64,000 nt of DNA from Icerya purchasi. Its lineage: Eukaryota > Arthropoda > Insecta > Hemiptera > Monophlebidae. A program made the translations under genes and the position numbers. Each line of letters opens with the position of its first letter. Position 1 is the stretch's first letter. The notes under the pieces are model-generated. The model did no database searches and was not told where the DNA came from. It worked only from the letters and a program-made list of their open reading frames with translations. Positions 37,195 to 48,350 of the stretch are shown in pieces. The stretch lies in the NCBI GenBank assembly GCA_039619475.1, contig CM077115.1, forward strand, positions 396,276,557 through 396,340,556. The letters run 5' to 3'.

Positions 37195-37445
37195 CGTTAA
37201 CTTTTAGTTTAATTAATAATTTGAAATCATCTACATTTTTATAGCATCAATTAATTTAGAACCGCGACGCGCTCGTTAGGCTGCACCTTTCAACTTTCTG
37301 ACGGCCTAAGATGATAAACTATTTGCATATTGTAAAAGAGTAAAATCGAGATTACATCTCGGCTGAAATTATTTTTAATTAGCGAAAATTTACATCGCGT
37401 CGTTAACGAGCTATTTCTTATCGATTAATTTAATTAGTTACTATT
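37195..37445. promoter_or_regulatory. candidate regulatory island with octamer and homeodomain cores
   Basis: It contains ATTTGCAT (37321-37328), a perfect POU octamer. It also has TTTAATTAGCG (37375), GATTAATTTAATTAG (37423), TTTAATTAATAAT (37208), and a 15-base dyad CGAGAT-TAC-ATCTCG (37347-37361). The stretch lacks homopolymers and is not coding. A conserved enhancer is an inference from motif density only. Confidence 0.3.
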
Positions 37446-37765
37446 ATTTTAAATCAATACTTTTTAGCTACCTCAAGACAGAAAAAATCACCAAAGAATT
37501 AAAAAGTGAAGGAATTTTTTTTTTTTGTAATAGAACATCGCGATGATCAGTGAAATTAAATTCACTTAATTACCGCTGTTTCAAATAAGACGTCAATGGA
37601 AATATCTCTTGTTGACAGAGAATGAATAAACTAGTAACAATAGTTCAAAGTAAAAACGGTAGGAAGGTCAGCAAAAGAAAAAGTAGAGGTACCGGCTTAT
37701 TAGAATAATAAATCTGCATTAGTTTCAGTCTACCTTCCAATGCAGATATAACAACAATAATGATA

Positions 37766-37794
37766 ACAATAATAATAATAATAATAATAATAAT
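37766..37794. repeat. (AAT)n microsatellite
   Basis: About ten AAT units, read directly. Confidence 0.9.
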
Positions 37795-38133
37795 GACAGT
37801 AATCATTTTCGATTAATAAATAACTCAGACAAGCAGAAAATACATTAAAATTAATATATCAACATGTTCCATAGCGTAACTTACTGTTGCGTATATTCGG
37901 TAGTAATAATAATAATCATAATAATATACAACGTTCCGATTTGAGGCCACAATTAATGTACAGCCGGGTGTTAGGAGTTTTCGACTAGTCGAGAACGTGA
38001 AATTTAACCGAATGAAAATTAAAATACAACTTCTACGGACAATATCGAAAATTGAGGCGCGCCATAAATCGATGTATTGGAACATACTGATACTTAAACG
38101 TAGCACATAACTACACTTCGTTTGATTAAAATA

Positions 38134-38191
38134 ATAAAATTATAAGGCACCACAACAAACAAGTGTTTGTTATGGTGCCTTATAATTTTAT
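38134..38191. repeat. hairpin with 27-bp stem and 4-base loop
   Basis: The left arm 38134-38160 and right arm 38165-38191 pair over 27 positions with one mismatch (accacaac against accataac); the loop is aagt. The central GGCACC/GGTGCC block makes it more than AT-rich chance. Possible meanings are a minimal palindromic element, the junction of an inverted duplication, or a small structured RNA. The loop is too short for a typical microRNA precursor. Confidence 0.75.
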
Positions 38192-38299
38192 CATATCAAT
38201 TTTTTCCAAATGTCCATTCCTGACATTACAATCGCAAAGAATTTCGATTTTTGAAAACATTATTAAAATATTAATGAATCAGTTAGTAGAATTTTCTAC

Positions 38300-38800
38300 T
38301 ACTAGTCTTCGCCCACTTATTATTATTAAAAATTCGAGGAAAACATATATGCATATTTCCAAAAAAAAATTTTCTACTATTATACACATATTCGTTCCAT
38401 ATCTAAAAACATACACTTTTATATGTACTTACAATACAAAACAGTTCAGTACCATTATAATTGAATAAAATATACAATAATATAACAGTAAATTATAAAC
38501 CCCGTCATTTATTGATATTAAATGACACCTTAAGATTTAGTACACTGTGAAAAAATCAATAATGAGATGATTACTAAGAAAAATTAAAACGTTTTAATAA
38601 GAACCCAGATTTACCGGCTATAGCGAATTATTTTTTCATTTTTTGTATTAATTTTTTACTTAAATAAGACAATAAAAATAAATGTTTAAAAAATTGTTCT
38701 ACTGATAACACTAAAGATCGTCAACAGCTACTAAACAAAAAAAAAGAAAATCGGTTAATAAACAGAGGGGAAAAAGGTACTGAACTATTTTGTCTTGGCC
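38300..38800 (+). repeat. copy 1 of a direct duplication (about 0.5 kb)
   Basis: It is matched by 41048-41550. Shared landmarks in the same order are actagt-ttcgc-c, aaaaattcgagga, catacacttttatatgt, cttacaatacaaaacagttc, gaataaaatatacaata, aaaacgttttaataagaac, caccggctatagcg (acc in this copy), ttttacttaaataagacaat, ctgataacactaaag and cggttaataaacagagg. Copy 1 has about 20 extra bases near 38517-38540. No coding frame is supported in either copy. The family is unknown; a dispersed repeat, an LTR pair or a local duplication are all possible. Confidence 0.85.
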
Positions 38801-38804
38801 TATT

Positions 38805-38844
<40 letters not shown>
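38801..38844. repeat. (TA)n microsatellite
   Basis: About 15 TA units directly after copy 1 of the duplicated segment, ending in a tatgtatatata variant. Confidence 0.9.
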
Positions 38845-41047
38845 GATTTTGAATGTCATTCAAATGAATTTTACGCATTTTGAGTTACATATTAAGTACC
38901 TAGAGTGACTCATTTTGGCCGACTTTCTAGCTAAATGAAAAACTGCGATAACGCGTACCATCGAGCAGTTGTTTTTGATTAAGATAATTCTCATGTCGAA
39001 TATATGAAAATCGGCACCTGCCGACAATACTGAAAAAGTTATTTTATAGCAATACACTTCATCGCCGTATTAAAACTATGAAATTAGCTTTTTCACATCA
39101 ATTTTGGATTCATTTTTAAAGAATTTTTAGTCAAACATTATTAAAAAGAATGTTACAGATTACATTAATACAGTGCTATAGTTCACCAGAAATTAGTAGT
39201 TGCGAATAAAATTTATTTCGGTCGAAAATTAACGCTGTTTTTTTCTTTTTTTTATATTTATTTTATGAATGGTACACAGATTTACTACTAAATAAATGTA
39301 ACAAATCTTTATGATTTTTTTCTTTTCCAAATTCTCAAGAGGGCCTCGCCGGCGGTGTCCTCCTCGCAGACCCCCATGATTTCAAGATGCACTAGGAAAT
39401 CATACGCAACTGGGACGGCGATTCAAAATTTCGTTCGTTCATTAAGAACTAAAAAAACAGCAATATTTTTAATATTTAAAGAGTGTTGAATTAAAATTAC
39501 CGCGAAAAAGCTCAAATAAACCGTATGCCATTGAAAAGTACTACCGGAGAAGACGGTGTTGTTTAATGGAACGCTGGATTCGGAACGATAAGTAGAAGCG
39601 CGTTGTATCATTCAGGAGGGGTATTAACAACGCATAAAATTTGACTATTACAATTTTCTAGGAGGTTCTTCGAGTTTCTTTCGACGAAACGAATGAACAA
39701 ACCAGTTTAGCGAAATAGTACGTACTGCAAACGCAGAATTTGAAGCCGCGTCTGTCTTACTTTAAACGAGCGAGAGGGAGCGAGAGAGTGCACTTAAAAA
39801 CGGTGGAAAGCGATAGAGATGTGTAATAACCCTAAGGTTCACGGTGCCCGTGACAAAGAAATCCAATCAACCGGATAATGATACTGACGCTCAGGTGAAG
39901 AGTTGCAGTGCGACTGATTTTAGATACGGCAGTCTCGCGCGCTATTGGCAAAACGTAAACGGAAAAGTTTCAATGGAATTTAGATTTCACATACTTTTGC
40001 GCACGTATATATTTACATCGAGATGATGGGTCTGTCGATCAAATTCTGTACATATAACGGATATCGAAAACATATCATATCGAGGAAGTAACCGATTGTA
40101 CAAATAAGTCCACAATTAAGAGTATCGATGGCTGAAGCGGCGCGTTCGGTAAGTTTCAAGTCGGCTCCGAAACTGGAAGAAGAATAATTCGCGGAAAACC
40201 GTTAACCTTTAAGAGTCGAACTGGTGTAATGAGTGAGGACAGGGCGAATTCGGAAGCGTTCGCCGCAGATACGCAAAGCGGGCAGTGTTAAAGCGCGTAC
40301 GATTATTAAATGGGACATTGTCAAAACGGCCTAGAGAACGGCGTAGCGACCGCGTTACGCCAAGTCTGCCGTTAGTAAATAATATGCGAATATAATAATT
40401 CACCACCGACTAGAGCAGGTTTCTTATTGATTTAAACGAGTCCCCCGGGGCATGCTAAATAACTTGCCCCTCGGCGACCACCAGCCGTCCCGCCAGCCGC
40501 CCCGGAGCCCCGCCGTTCCCCCAATTATTTTGGTTTACCTCTCTATTGCCAAAAAAGGGTTACAATGATGTATTTCCTCGCCACTCTCATCCTTCGGATG
40601 GCTCTCTGCGTTCGCTCGCTTTCCGTCTCGTTCCCCGTAATTCGCAGCCAGCTCTACCGCAGCCTCTATACATGATATACTACCAAGCGCCGTAGCAGCT
40701 AGCTAGTTATGGAAAATTTTGCAAAGACGCCCGGGAAAAAACGCAAATTGAAAACAAAGCACTGTTCGGCGGAATCACTTGGACGAGTTTTTGCAAAACG
40801 GCTTCGAAACGGTCGCCGCTTTTTTTTGTTCTGGTCGAAATCCATCCGTATACTGGTGCATCGGTGTTGCAGTCATACACACACATTGACCAAGCTTAAA
40901 AGCACATAAGTCAGGAAATTACACTAGGCCGCTACCGGCGGCGCTGAAATCTCCGCTAGTACTAAAATTTAAACTGGTCCTCCCCAATAGCACTCTGATG
41001 ACGGAAGTTTACAACTATCTTACGCATATTGTTGTTCTTTAATATTT
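38845..41047. other. non-coding spacer between the two duplicated segments
   Basis: 2.2 kb without a supported gene. It holds a GC-rich islet at 39343-39420, whose minus strand is open for about 20 codons but matches nothing I can name. There is also a purine-rich tract around 39768-39790 and a GC-rich island at 40438-40530 followed by balanced, CpG-bearing sequence to 40700. If the flanking copies are terminal repeats, this would be the internal region of an element, but no gag, pol or primer-binding site is visible. Confidence 0.45.
40438..40530. other. isolated GC-rich island
   Basis: About 90 bases with runs such as cccccggggcatgc, gcccctcggcgacc and ccccggagccccgcc in otherwise AT-rich DNA. 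No frame is open for a meaningful length. A core promoter, a conserved element, or a fragment of foreign or mobile DNA are all possible. Confidence 0.4.
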
Positions 41048-41550
41048 ACTAGTGTTCGCTCGTTTGTCGAAATTCGACTATAATTATTTTTAAAAATTCG
41101 AGGAAGATGCATATTTCCAACATTTTTTTTTCTACTCTTAATTCGTTCAATATCTGAGAACATACACTTTTATATGTGCTTACAATACAAAACAGTTCAG
41201 TACAATTATTATTGAATAAAATATACAATAAAATAACAGTAAATCACAATTTAGAAACCCCCTCATTTATTGATTTAGTAGATTGTTAAAAAGCCAATAA
41301 TGATGATTATTAAGGGTAATTTTTTTTTTTGTATTAAATTAAAACGTTTTAATAAGAACACAGATTCACCGGCTATAGCGATTTCTTTTTTCATTTTTTG
41401 TATTAATTTTTTACTTAAATAAGACAATAGAAATAACTGTTTCAAAAATTGTTTTACTGATAACACTAAAGGTCGTCAATAGCTACTAGACAAAAAAATA
41501 AGATAATCGGTTAATAAACAGAGGAGAAAAAAGGTACTGTTTTGTCTTTG
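41048..41550 (+). repeat. copy 2 of a direct duplication (about 0.5 kb)
   Basis: Same order of landmarks as 38300-38800, about 2.75 kb downstream and in the same orientation. Differences include loss of the ~20-base block, a poly-T expansion near 41321 and scattered substitutions. Identity looks high in blocks but is broken by indels, so the event is not recent. Homology fades on the left at about actagt (41048) and on the right after ttttgtctt (about 41549). Confidence 0.85.
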
Positions 41551-43138
41551 ACTAGATTTGATTACGAATAAAAAATCGACTGGTATTTCGAAGAGGCTGT
41601 CTAATTTTACAAAATTCATTTAGAAATTATCTCACTAATATTTCGACACGGTAAAAATAACATCGATCATTTTTTGAAGCCAATTATGTATAATAATGAA
41701 AATGTTTCTAAAGGAATCTTTTTTTTTTTTTTTAATTTAAATAATCACGGACAGTTACCGGCACACTTTCGAATAAACAGGAAAATCGGTCGTTCTCCCG
41801 GGCAAGTTACGCGTGTATGTAATGAACAAATAAAAAAAAAAGAAAAAGAAAAGGTACGGCGACGAATACTTGTAATCTTTGCTTTTAATGAAGTTTGGAA
41901 TTCGCTTTTGGAACAGTTTACAATAAGAACTAATTTTTAAAAAGGTAACCCCCCCCCCGCCCCCAAAAAAAGAGCTTAATGGGGCCGACTGAATTTTGAA
42001 AAAATTGTACCATCAAAAACCTGTGTTCAGCCTATTATTTTGTTCCCCACACTCTTAATTATTATTTTTATTGCCGTTTGGATTTTCTCTAAAACAAAAA
42101 AAAAAAAAAATCTTCGTGAAGACTTATCGTACAGTCGCAAAGTTTATTTCAAAATTTTTGAATCTCGGTTTTTTATTACGGGGTTCACTTAAGATTGGCC
42201 GATTCGGATGCCATTAATATGTAATTTCTCGAATAGTAATAAAATCGTGAAACTATTAAATTACACGGAGCTGAAGAATCACAGAGAATTTTGTTAAGCT
42301 GTTCGTTGGAATTATGAAGTCCTACAATTACGAAAATAGCAAAAACAGAAACGGCATATAATGCGGATACACTATTTGGCTGTTTTCGTAATTCCAAGAA
42401 TTTTTTTTTTTTTTTTTTTTGTTAACGGAAGTTGCAAATTTATATTCTACAAAATTCGAGAGGTATTACCGAAAAAATCATTTAAATTTTCATAAATGCA
42501 ATACAAAATGCATATTAACCAATAGAGTTTTCTTTGTATAAAAAAAATTCAGCGATGTTTAAATCTGTCAACCCTCAACCTATATAATAAAATTGAACTG
42601 AGTAAAAAGTGTTTAGCCGGTAAATAAATTCCGAAAAATAAGCGAAATGGAAAAAAAAAAGTAAAGAAGTTCAAAAAAAGAAAGGATTCTTAATTTTTCA
42701 AAAAAATAAAGAACAATAATCTTTCTCCTTTCTTTTTTTTAGTCTGGCGAGTTTTTTTAGCTTTATTTGTTACTATTATTATCAATACTTTTTCTTTATT
42801 ATAATTATTGTTTATTATTTATAATTTCTGGTGTTTATTTCTTTCTGATAGATGTTTTTATTTTAAATTTTATCGTTAAACTCGTGTCAACTATAGATAT
42901 TAAATCACACCGTAGTAATCTATTTACATTCTTAACGCACGGCAGCGGGGATTTTAACTAGATTTCGCTCGAACGAATGCTGTGTTGCTTATAACACCAG
43001 GTTACGGTGTGGAACTGAACTTTGTGTAGTTAAATTGTAGATAATAGACGAAGGGGATAATTAAATTTAAATTCCCTTTTGAATTGCTTTTTCGGTAATA
43101 ACCGACACAACAATACCATTTGCTCTCACACGTTCACG

Positions 43139-43171
<33 letters not shown>

Positions 43172-44176
43172 GAAGCAGCCGATAAAATATTCCGAAGCTG
43201 GTTTCGATTCGCTTTTTTGTTGTTTTTTTCTTTAAAAAATTGCACTGATCTTTCGCATTTTTTTAATCCTCTTTAGGTAAATTATTTTCGTTTGATTTTC
43301 AATTCTCCTGGTCCTGAAAATTCTTAAAATTCTCTGCTGTTAAATTACCGCTTTTAACATCGGTTATCAGTCTACAACGGACACCTCCTCCACTGTTGCA
43401 AAAAAGTTGTCCGTAGCAGTAAGCACAAAGTTCTTACGAATTTATTCTTTTTCGCTTTAAATAATGTGTCTTTCTACATCTACTATGCATTACATATATA
43501 TCAAGTATACGAAAGTGTTTTTCAGAGCGAACTATTTTAACACCATGAAAATGAAACGCAAAAATCAATATTCGAAGATGGAAATTATTGACTTGTGAAA
43601 ACTATGAACTTAGCGAATCGATCGAGTTAAAAATATATTTCGAATCGATAAGCAATATTTTACAATTTTTAATGGCATTTAAATATAATACGAAGGGAAA
43701 ACGATTTGATTTCTAAAACGGTAAACAGAAACTTCGAGTCTTAATTACTTCTCACAAACCTGAAAACTTTTCGGACATGAGGTGAAAAATTCGGCCAAAT
43801 TCGTAATTTTTAATTTCCAATTGTTACGGTAGACCCTTGATGATTTTTTCAAAAATCACCGTCCGGTGTTATAAGGAATGTATGTAAGAAAAAAAGTAAA
43901 ACCAATACCACAATAATAAACAAACAGCGGTAGTAGAATGAATTTTACCCTAATCCAGTTTTCGTTACGACGTCATCGTAAAAGTATCGGCTAAAATTCG
44001 TTCTGCTCGGAAAGCATACTGACTAAATTAAATAACGTTAATTTTTTACGCTTTCCATTTGCTGGAGCTACTACTTTCGTTCGACTTTCCCCGGCATTAA
44101 GCTAAATCGAAAGGTACACAACAGTGTTAATTATCTCAATATTTACCGTTTTGATTCATGTTTTAAAGTCCGGTTT
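41551..44176. other. AT-rich non-coding stretch
   Basis: No gene is supported. It includes a C10 run at 41949-41958, poly-A near 42096-42110, poly-T near 42402-42420 and (TA)n at 43139-43170. Short frames are homopolymer-driven. Confidence 0.6.
43139..43170. repeat. (TA)n microsatellite
   Basis: About 13 TA units plus a ttatat end. Confidence 0.9.
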
Positions 44177-44464
44177 TAATTAAATATAAAATAAATAAAT
44201 GCCCAATAACAAACAGAGATAATTATAAATTGTAATTTTAATAAATTGAAATGACTCAGTTTAAAAAAAAGTTAACAATACCGAGTGTGTACTGAAGTGA
44301 AACTAAAATTTTGAGTACACTCTGTATTGTTAACCGGCGATGGGCTTATGCGCCGGGAAATATTTCTTTAAGATGAGGTATTTTTGTTAATTTATTAAAA
44401 TTATAATTTATAATTATTTCTGTTCGTTATTGAGGTATTTATTCATTTTACATTTATAAATATT
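44177..44464. mobile_element. fold-back element with about 115-150 bp arms
   Basis: The left arm 44177-44292 and right arm 44312-44464 are imperfect reverse complements. Paired blocks include aaaataaataaat/atttattcatttt, aataacaaacaga/tctgttcgttatt, taattataaatt/aatttataatta, ttttaataaatt/aatttattaaaa, and an inner stem gttaacaatac/gtattgttaac with gagtgt and acactc next to it. The right arm has an extra block of about 40 bases that begins with its own GC hairpin (ccggcg...cgccgg, 44335-44357). There is no coding frame. It is consistent with a MITE or fold-back transposon; no target duplication was identified. Confidence 0.65.
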
Positions 44465-44905
44465 AACATAACGTTATCTCTGCATTAGATGATAATTAAA
44501 TTTTAAAATTTCTTATAAAGCTCTGAAACACTGATATCGCATCAATTGAAGGAGTTGAAAAAATCGTGTAGTGAAAATTTACATTTGATAGTGACACTTG
44601 TATACATAAAATTTAAGGATTTTGCGACGAGTTCTATTTCCTGAAGTTGAATTAAATGTACTAGTTTCGGCCGTAGCTCTGTAAAATGTTTAAAACAGGT
44701 TTTTACTAATTTAACGCAACTTGCAGTATCGAAACAGTGTGTTTTCTAAAAAATCTAAATCGTTTCGTACTCGGTCATAAAAGAAACTGACAATATTTTT
44801 ATGAATTTTCAACAATTACCCATAGAACACGGAATGTTTCAATAAAAATGTTCGTGTTCCGAATCATTTTCTTAACGTTAACTACGTCATAATCGATATT
44901 ATTGT

Positions 44906-44909
<4 letters not shown>
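44465..44909. other. AT-rich non-coding stretch
   Basis: Nothing recognisable between the fold-back element and the long ATT array. Confidence 0.6.
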
Positions 44910-44986
<77 letters not shown>

Positions 44987-44987
44987 G
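44910..44987. repeat. long (ATT)n microsatellite
   Basis: About 26 consecutive ATT units without interruption, the purest of the ATT/AAT arrays in the window. Confidence 0.95.
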
Positions 44988-47900
44988 TTTATCATTATTA
45001 GACATAAAAGAATTAAAACGAAATTTTTCGTAAAATTATACTCACGTAGAAAATAACGAAGAATATTTTTTTTTCAATTTCCTCCGAAAAAGATATTCTT
45101 AAGAAATAATAGATAAACAGGCTGCTTAGTATAATAATTAAATTATTTGAAAAAATTTATAAGCACTTACATTTTCTTTGCATTGCTGCCAGGTCCGAAC
45201 GCGCACAGTTGTACAAGAATCATCCGCGAGAAATATCGTTCTTTCGATGCATCAAACTATAACATGTGTACACCTTTAATACGACCTTTGATTTCTTTTT
45301 TTGCTTTTTTTCTTACCTATTCGTAAGCGTCGCTTTATTCCGGTCGGCATTCTATGCACCAGGCAGGATAACCTTGATCTATTCGCCATTCCTCTATAAA
45401 TCTTACCGTTATCTTACCACTCAAATATGTTGGTTTTTTTTATTCATCGAGGAGTATATCGTTGGTTTTTTGCGATTTACCTTTCCGGACACGGTGCATT
45501 TTTTTCGACCCTGTGCCGATTGTTGGTTTTTTACCGCAACCTAACGGTGCATCGGATTTTTTTCTGCAGACGGATGTTTAAGGAAGAGCTCGGTTTCCAA
45601 CAGGTATGCCGCATAGGAGGGAAAAAAAGAAAAAAAAAGGCAACCATCGCGCAACCCTTAGAATTCGACATAGAATTGCGCAATGTATTTACAACCGGTT
45701 GGCAGAGACTAGAAATTTCGGTCAATGTGCAATCGCAAATGGTATTCAGCGATATTAGCGTGTGTACCTCTACCTACTACCCTTTTTTTAAAAGTTTGTT
45801 TTCTATCAATTTTAGTGCACGAATCGGATATTGTAAGAAATTTTCGTATAACTCTTTTCAGGTGAATTTGTTAAATTTGTATAACTTTTTGTTAAATTTG
45901 ATGTTTTTTTGTTTGTTTTTTTTTGGGGGGTTCTAAATCAGGGAAAAAATATCAATCATCGACCAAAAGAACGTATCGCTTTCGGTGATTTCCAGTTCAG
46001 AGACTTTTTTCTTAGATGTATACGCAAATATTATTTTGTATTTCCGCGAACAGGATTTTACTGAAGAAGTGATTTTTAAAGATACGACCGGTGTATGTGA
46101 TTAGTAGAAATGGATGAGGTGCGATTTGGACAGGCTGCATTAAATTTTTGATTTTCTTATTTCTTCCAAAGGCATTTTTCGTCTTATTCAGGTCTGTTAT
46201 CTCAATTTCGCCATAATTATTAATTTTCCTTTATAAAATAGACCATTAATAAGAAAACTGCTAGTTTCGTGTGTGTTGGTTCTTATTAACCGATTTAATC
46301 TGTAGGAGATTTCGACACAGTAATTTTTAAGAAGGCTTTTATTTCTAAATTACTTGTATACTTTTAATGAAAAAAAAACTACCCTGAACCGTATGCGAGA
46401 TTTTATACGAATTAAAAGTTTCGAAGTTGCTATTAGACCGCCCCTCCGCTGAATAGTCCAACCCAAAGCGACATTTTTTTGTATTCAATTGTCGTTAAGT
46501 TCGTTTTTTATTTCGTTATTTCGTTTTCTGCAACATTCGACAGTTTGATTTTATAGCGTTCTATTCGTTATCGTTAGGTTTCGACACAAACCGGCGTGTG
46601 CAATTGTTTTGTATTCTGCTTAATCATCTACTTTTTGATTTTTTAACACAGCAACATCAAAATGGTAGTATCCAGAAAGTAACACTAAGCACTTTCACAA
46701 GAGTTAATGTGCTGCTGCTATAAACTTGGCAAAAAAGGTTTTTTGGAAAATTACCCATAAGCAGTCGAGAAGGATAATGTAACGAAGGTCGAGAGACCAG
46801 CTTACTTTTTAGCAATTGTTTAAGTTATAGTACGCGACGGACAGAGATGAAGACCGAACCTTAGTAGTTAACATTGCACATTGCCGGCAATGTTGTTTAC
46901 AAATTTTGCTCGTTTTTTTTATTTTTTATTTAATTTAATTTAATTTAATTTAATTTAATTTTTTTTTATTGGTAGCTAATGCAATTACTAGAATAGCTAA
47001 TGAGGTCGAAGCGGTTAATTATTTTGAAAATTGTCAGAATTTAAAGCTTAATTATCGTTACTGCCGTGTTTTAAGAAGCGTTTTGATTTTTTTTTCTTTT
47101 TTGGCCGATTTAACCGATATACCAATATTAATTAGACGGGGTACGATGAGAGAATAATCCCTTAAATCGAATTATACTAAAAATTACCTTTAAAAATAAA
47201 TAAATAGCTATAAGTTTTATCCTTAATTTCGCTGAGAATAATGTAATTTAAGCGGGCTAATTAATCAGGAATTTCAGTTTCGTTTTTATATAAATTTCAA
47301 AAAATTATTCTCTTCAATTGAAATTTCTTTTCCAAATTTTTCAAGGTGATCCTGCATCTCTTTAAATTATTGTTTTTCATACTTTTAACGGTCTCTGTTT
47401 TTTTTTTTTTTTTGTTTATAATAAAAATAAATATATATTTATACACAACCAACATTGTGATTAATACTTATAACGAAAAAAAAAAAAAAAAATTAATGCA
47501 ACATTTTTACAAATAGCGGAACGTGATTTTTTGTTTCACATTTTTGTCGGTGGAAGTAGAACCAATTTTTAAAAATTTTCAAAATTGATTTTGGTAAAAA
47601 ATATTAAAACTTTTATAAACCGAGTAATGTAATCATAAACTGTCTGCGCTATCTACACGTGCTGTTCTGGCCGAAACTGAAAAATGAATTCGCGCGAAAA
47701 CCACGAAAAAGAAATAAATTTGCCCAAAAACATTTATTGTCGCAGTATTTATTTTTAAACTAAGTTGCGCGAAAAAAATAACGATTATGCGCTATTTTAA
47801 AAAAACACTTTAATATTTTACACTTACCTAGAGAGGGAGGGAGTAATGAAAAACATTTAACGACAAAGCGTTTCGCTAATGCAATATGGGGGGAAAAAAT

Positions 47901-48235
47901 ATTTCAGGTAAGTAATTACTTATTTACACTAGAGCGGTTAATTTCATGTTAGCGGCTCGAAGAAGTTTATGGTTTTCACAAATGATAGTTTTGCCGCTCT
48001 AGACAAAAAAAAAAAAACTTTTAAATAGACGCAGAAAACACTTACACCTTGTAGACTTAAATTTTTTTGTATTTATCAGTGTTACAACAGACGCGACACA
48101 ATTAACGGGCCTATCAAAACGACCAAAACACGTAATCTTCGCGATTAATTTAATTTATCCGCGTTTTTCATGTCGCAAATCAGTGCGTTAATAATTTGAA
48201 CAGACTGTTTACAATGTAATCAAAGGAATAATTAC
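44988..48235. other. AT-rich non-coding stretch, includes the longest open frame (45427-45936)
   Basis: The 169-codon plus frame at 45427-45936 is the longest in the window. It is Phe-rich, contains no domain and overlaps another open frame (45266-45544), so it is judged spurious. A pentanucleotide repeat lies at 46927-46961. Further poly-T/poly-A runs lie near 47399-47414 and 47477-47493. No gene is supported. Confidence 0.55.
46927..46961. repeat. (ATTTA)n pentanucleotide microsatellite
   Basis: About six to seven units of taatt/ATTTA, grading into poly-T at 46960-46968. Confidence 0.9.
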
Positions 48236-48350
48236 ATTGCCCGGAAGCCCCGCCTCTCGGGTCTACCATCTTTTACGATCCAACCCACCCTACGCTACCA
48301 TCTTGATGATGTAATCTAGCCGACGAAGAAGAGCTAGCTAGATCTTCTTC
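48236..48350. promoter_or_regulatory. promoter-like GC island with palindrome
   Basis: Within 115 bases there are CCGGAAG (48241, ETS-type), CCCCGCC (48249, GC-box type), and two exact copies of CTACCATCTT (48263-48272 and 48295-48304; reverse strand AAGATGG, YY1/Pho-like). A 26-base near-perfect palindrome follows (48325-48350, gaagaag...cttcttc with centre agctag/ctagat, one mismatched pair). The combination is like a housekeeping promoter, but no transcript or coding exon follows that I can recognise. Confidence 0.3.

Larger units (their letters stand above)
35197..38133. other. AT-rich non-coding stretch with TTAA/AAT-rich patches
   Basis: No gene is supported. It holds an (ATTA)n/(AAT)n patch at about 35911-35977 and (AAT)n at 37766-37794. 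The segment 37195-37445 is described separately. Confidence 0.6.

Noticed and set aside
38134..38191. MicroRNA precursor
   Set aside because: The loop is only four bases, the stem is 27 bp and it matches no conserved miRNA I know; typical precursors need a longer stem and loop.
45427..45936. Longest open frame, 169 codons on plus
   Set aside because: It is Phe-rich with Lys runs from homopolymers, overlaps another open frame and shows no domain or signal sequence. In AT-rich DNA of this length such a frame is expected by chance.
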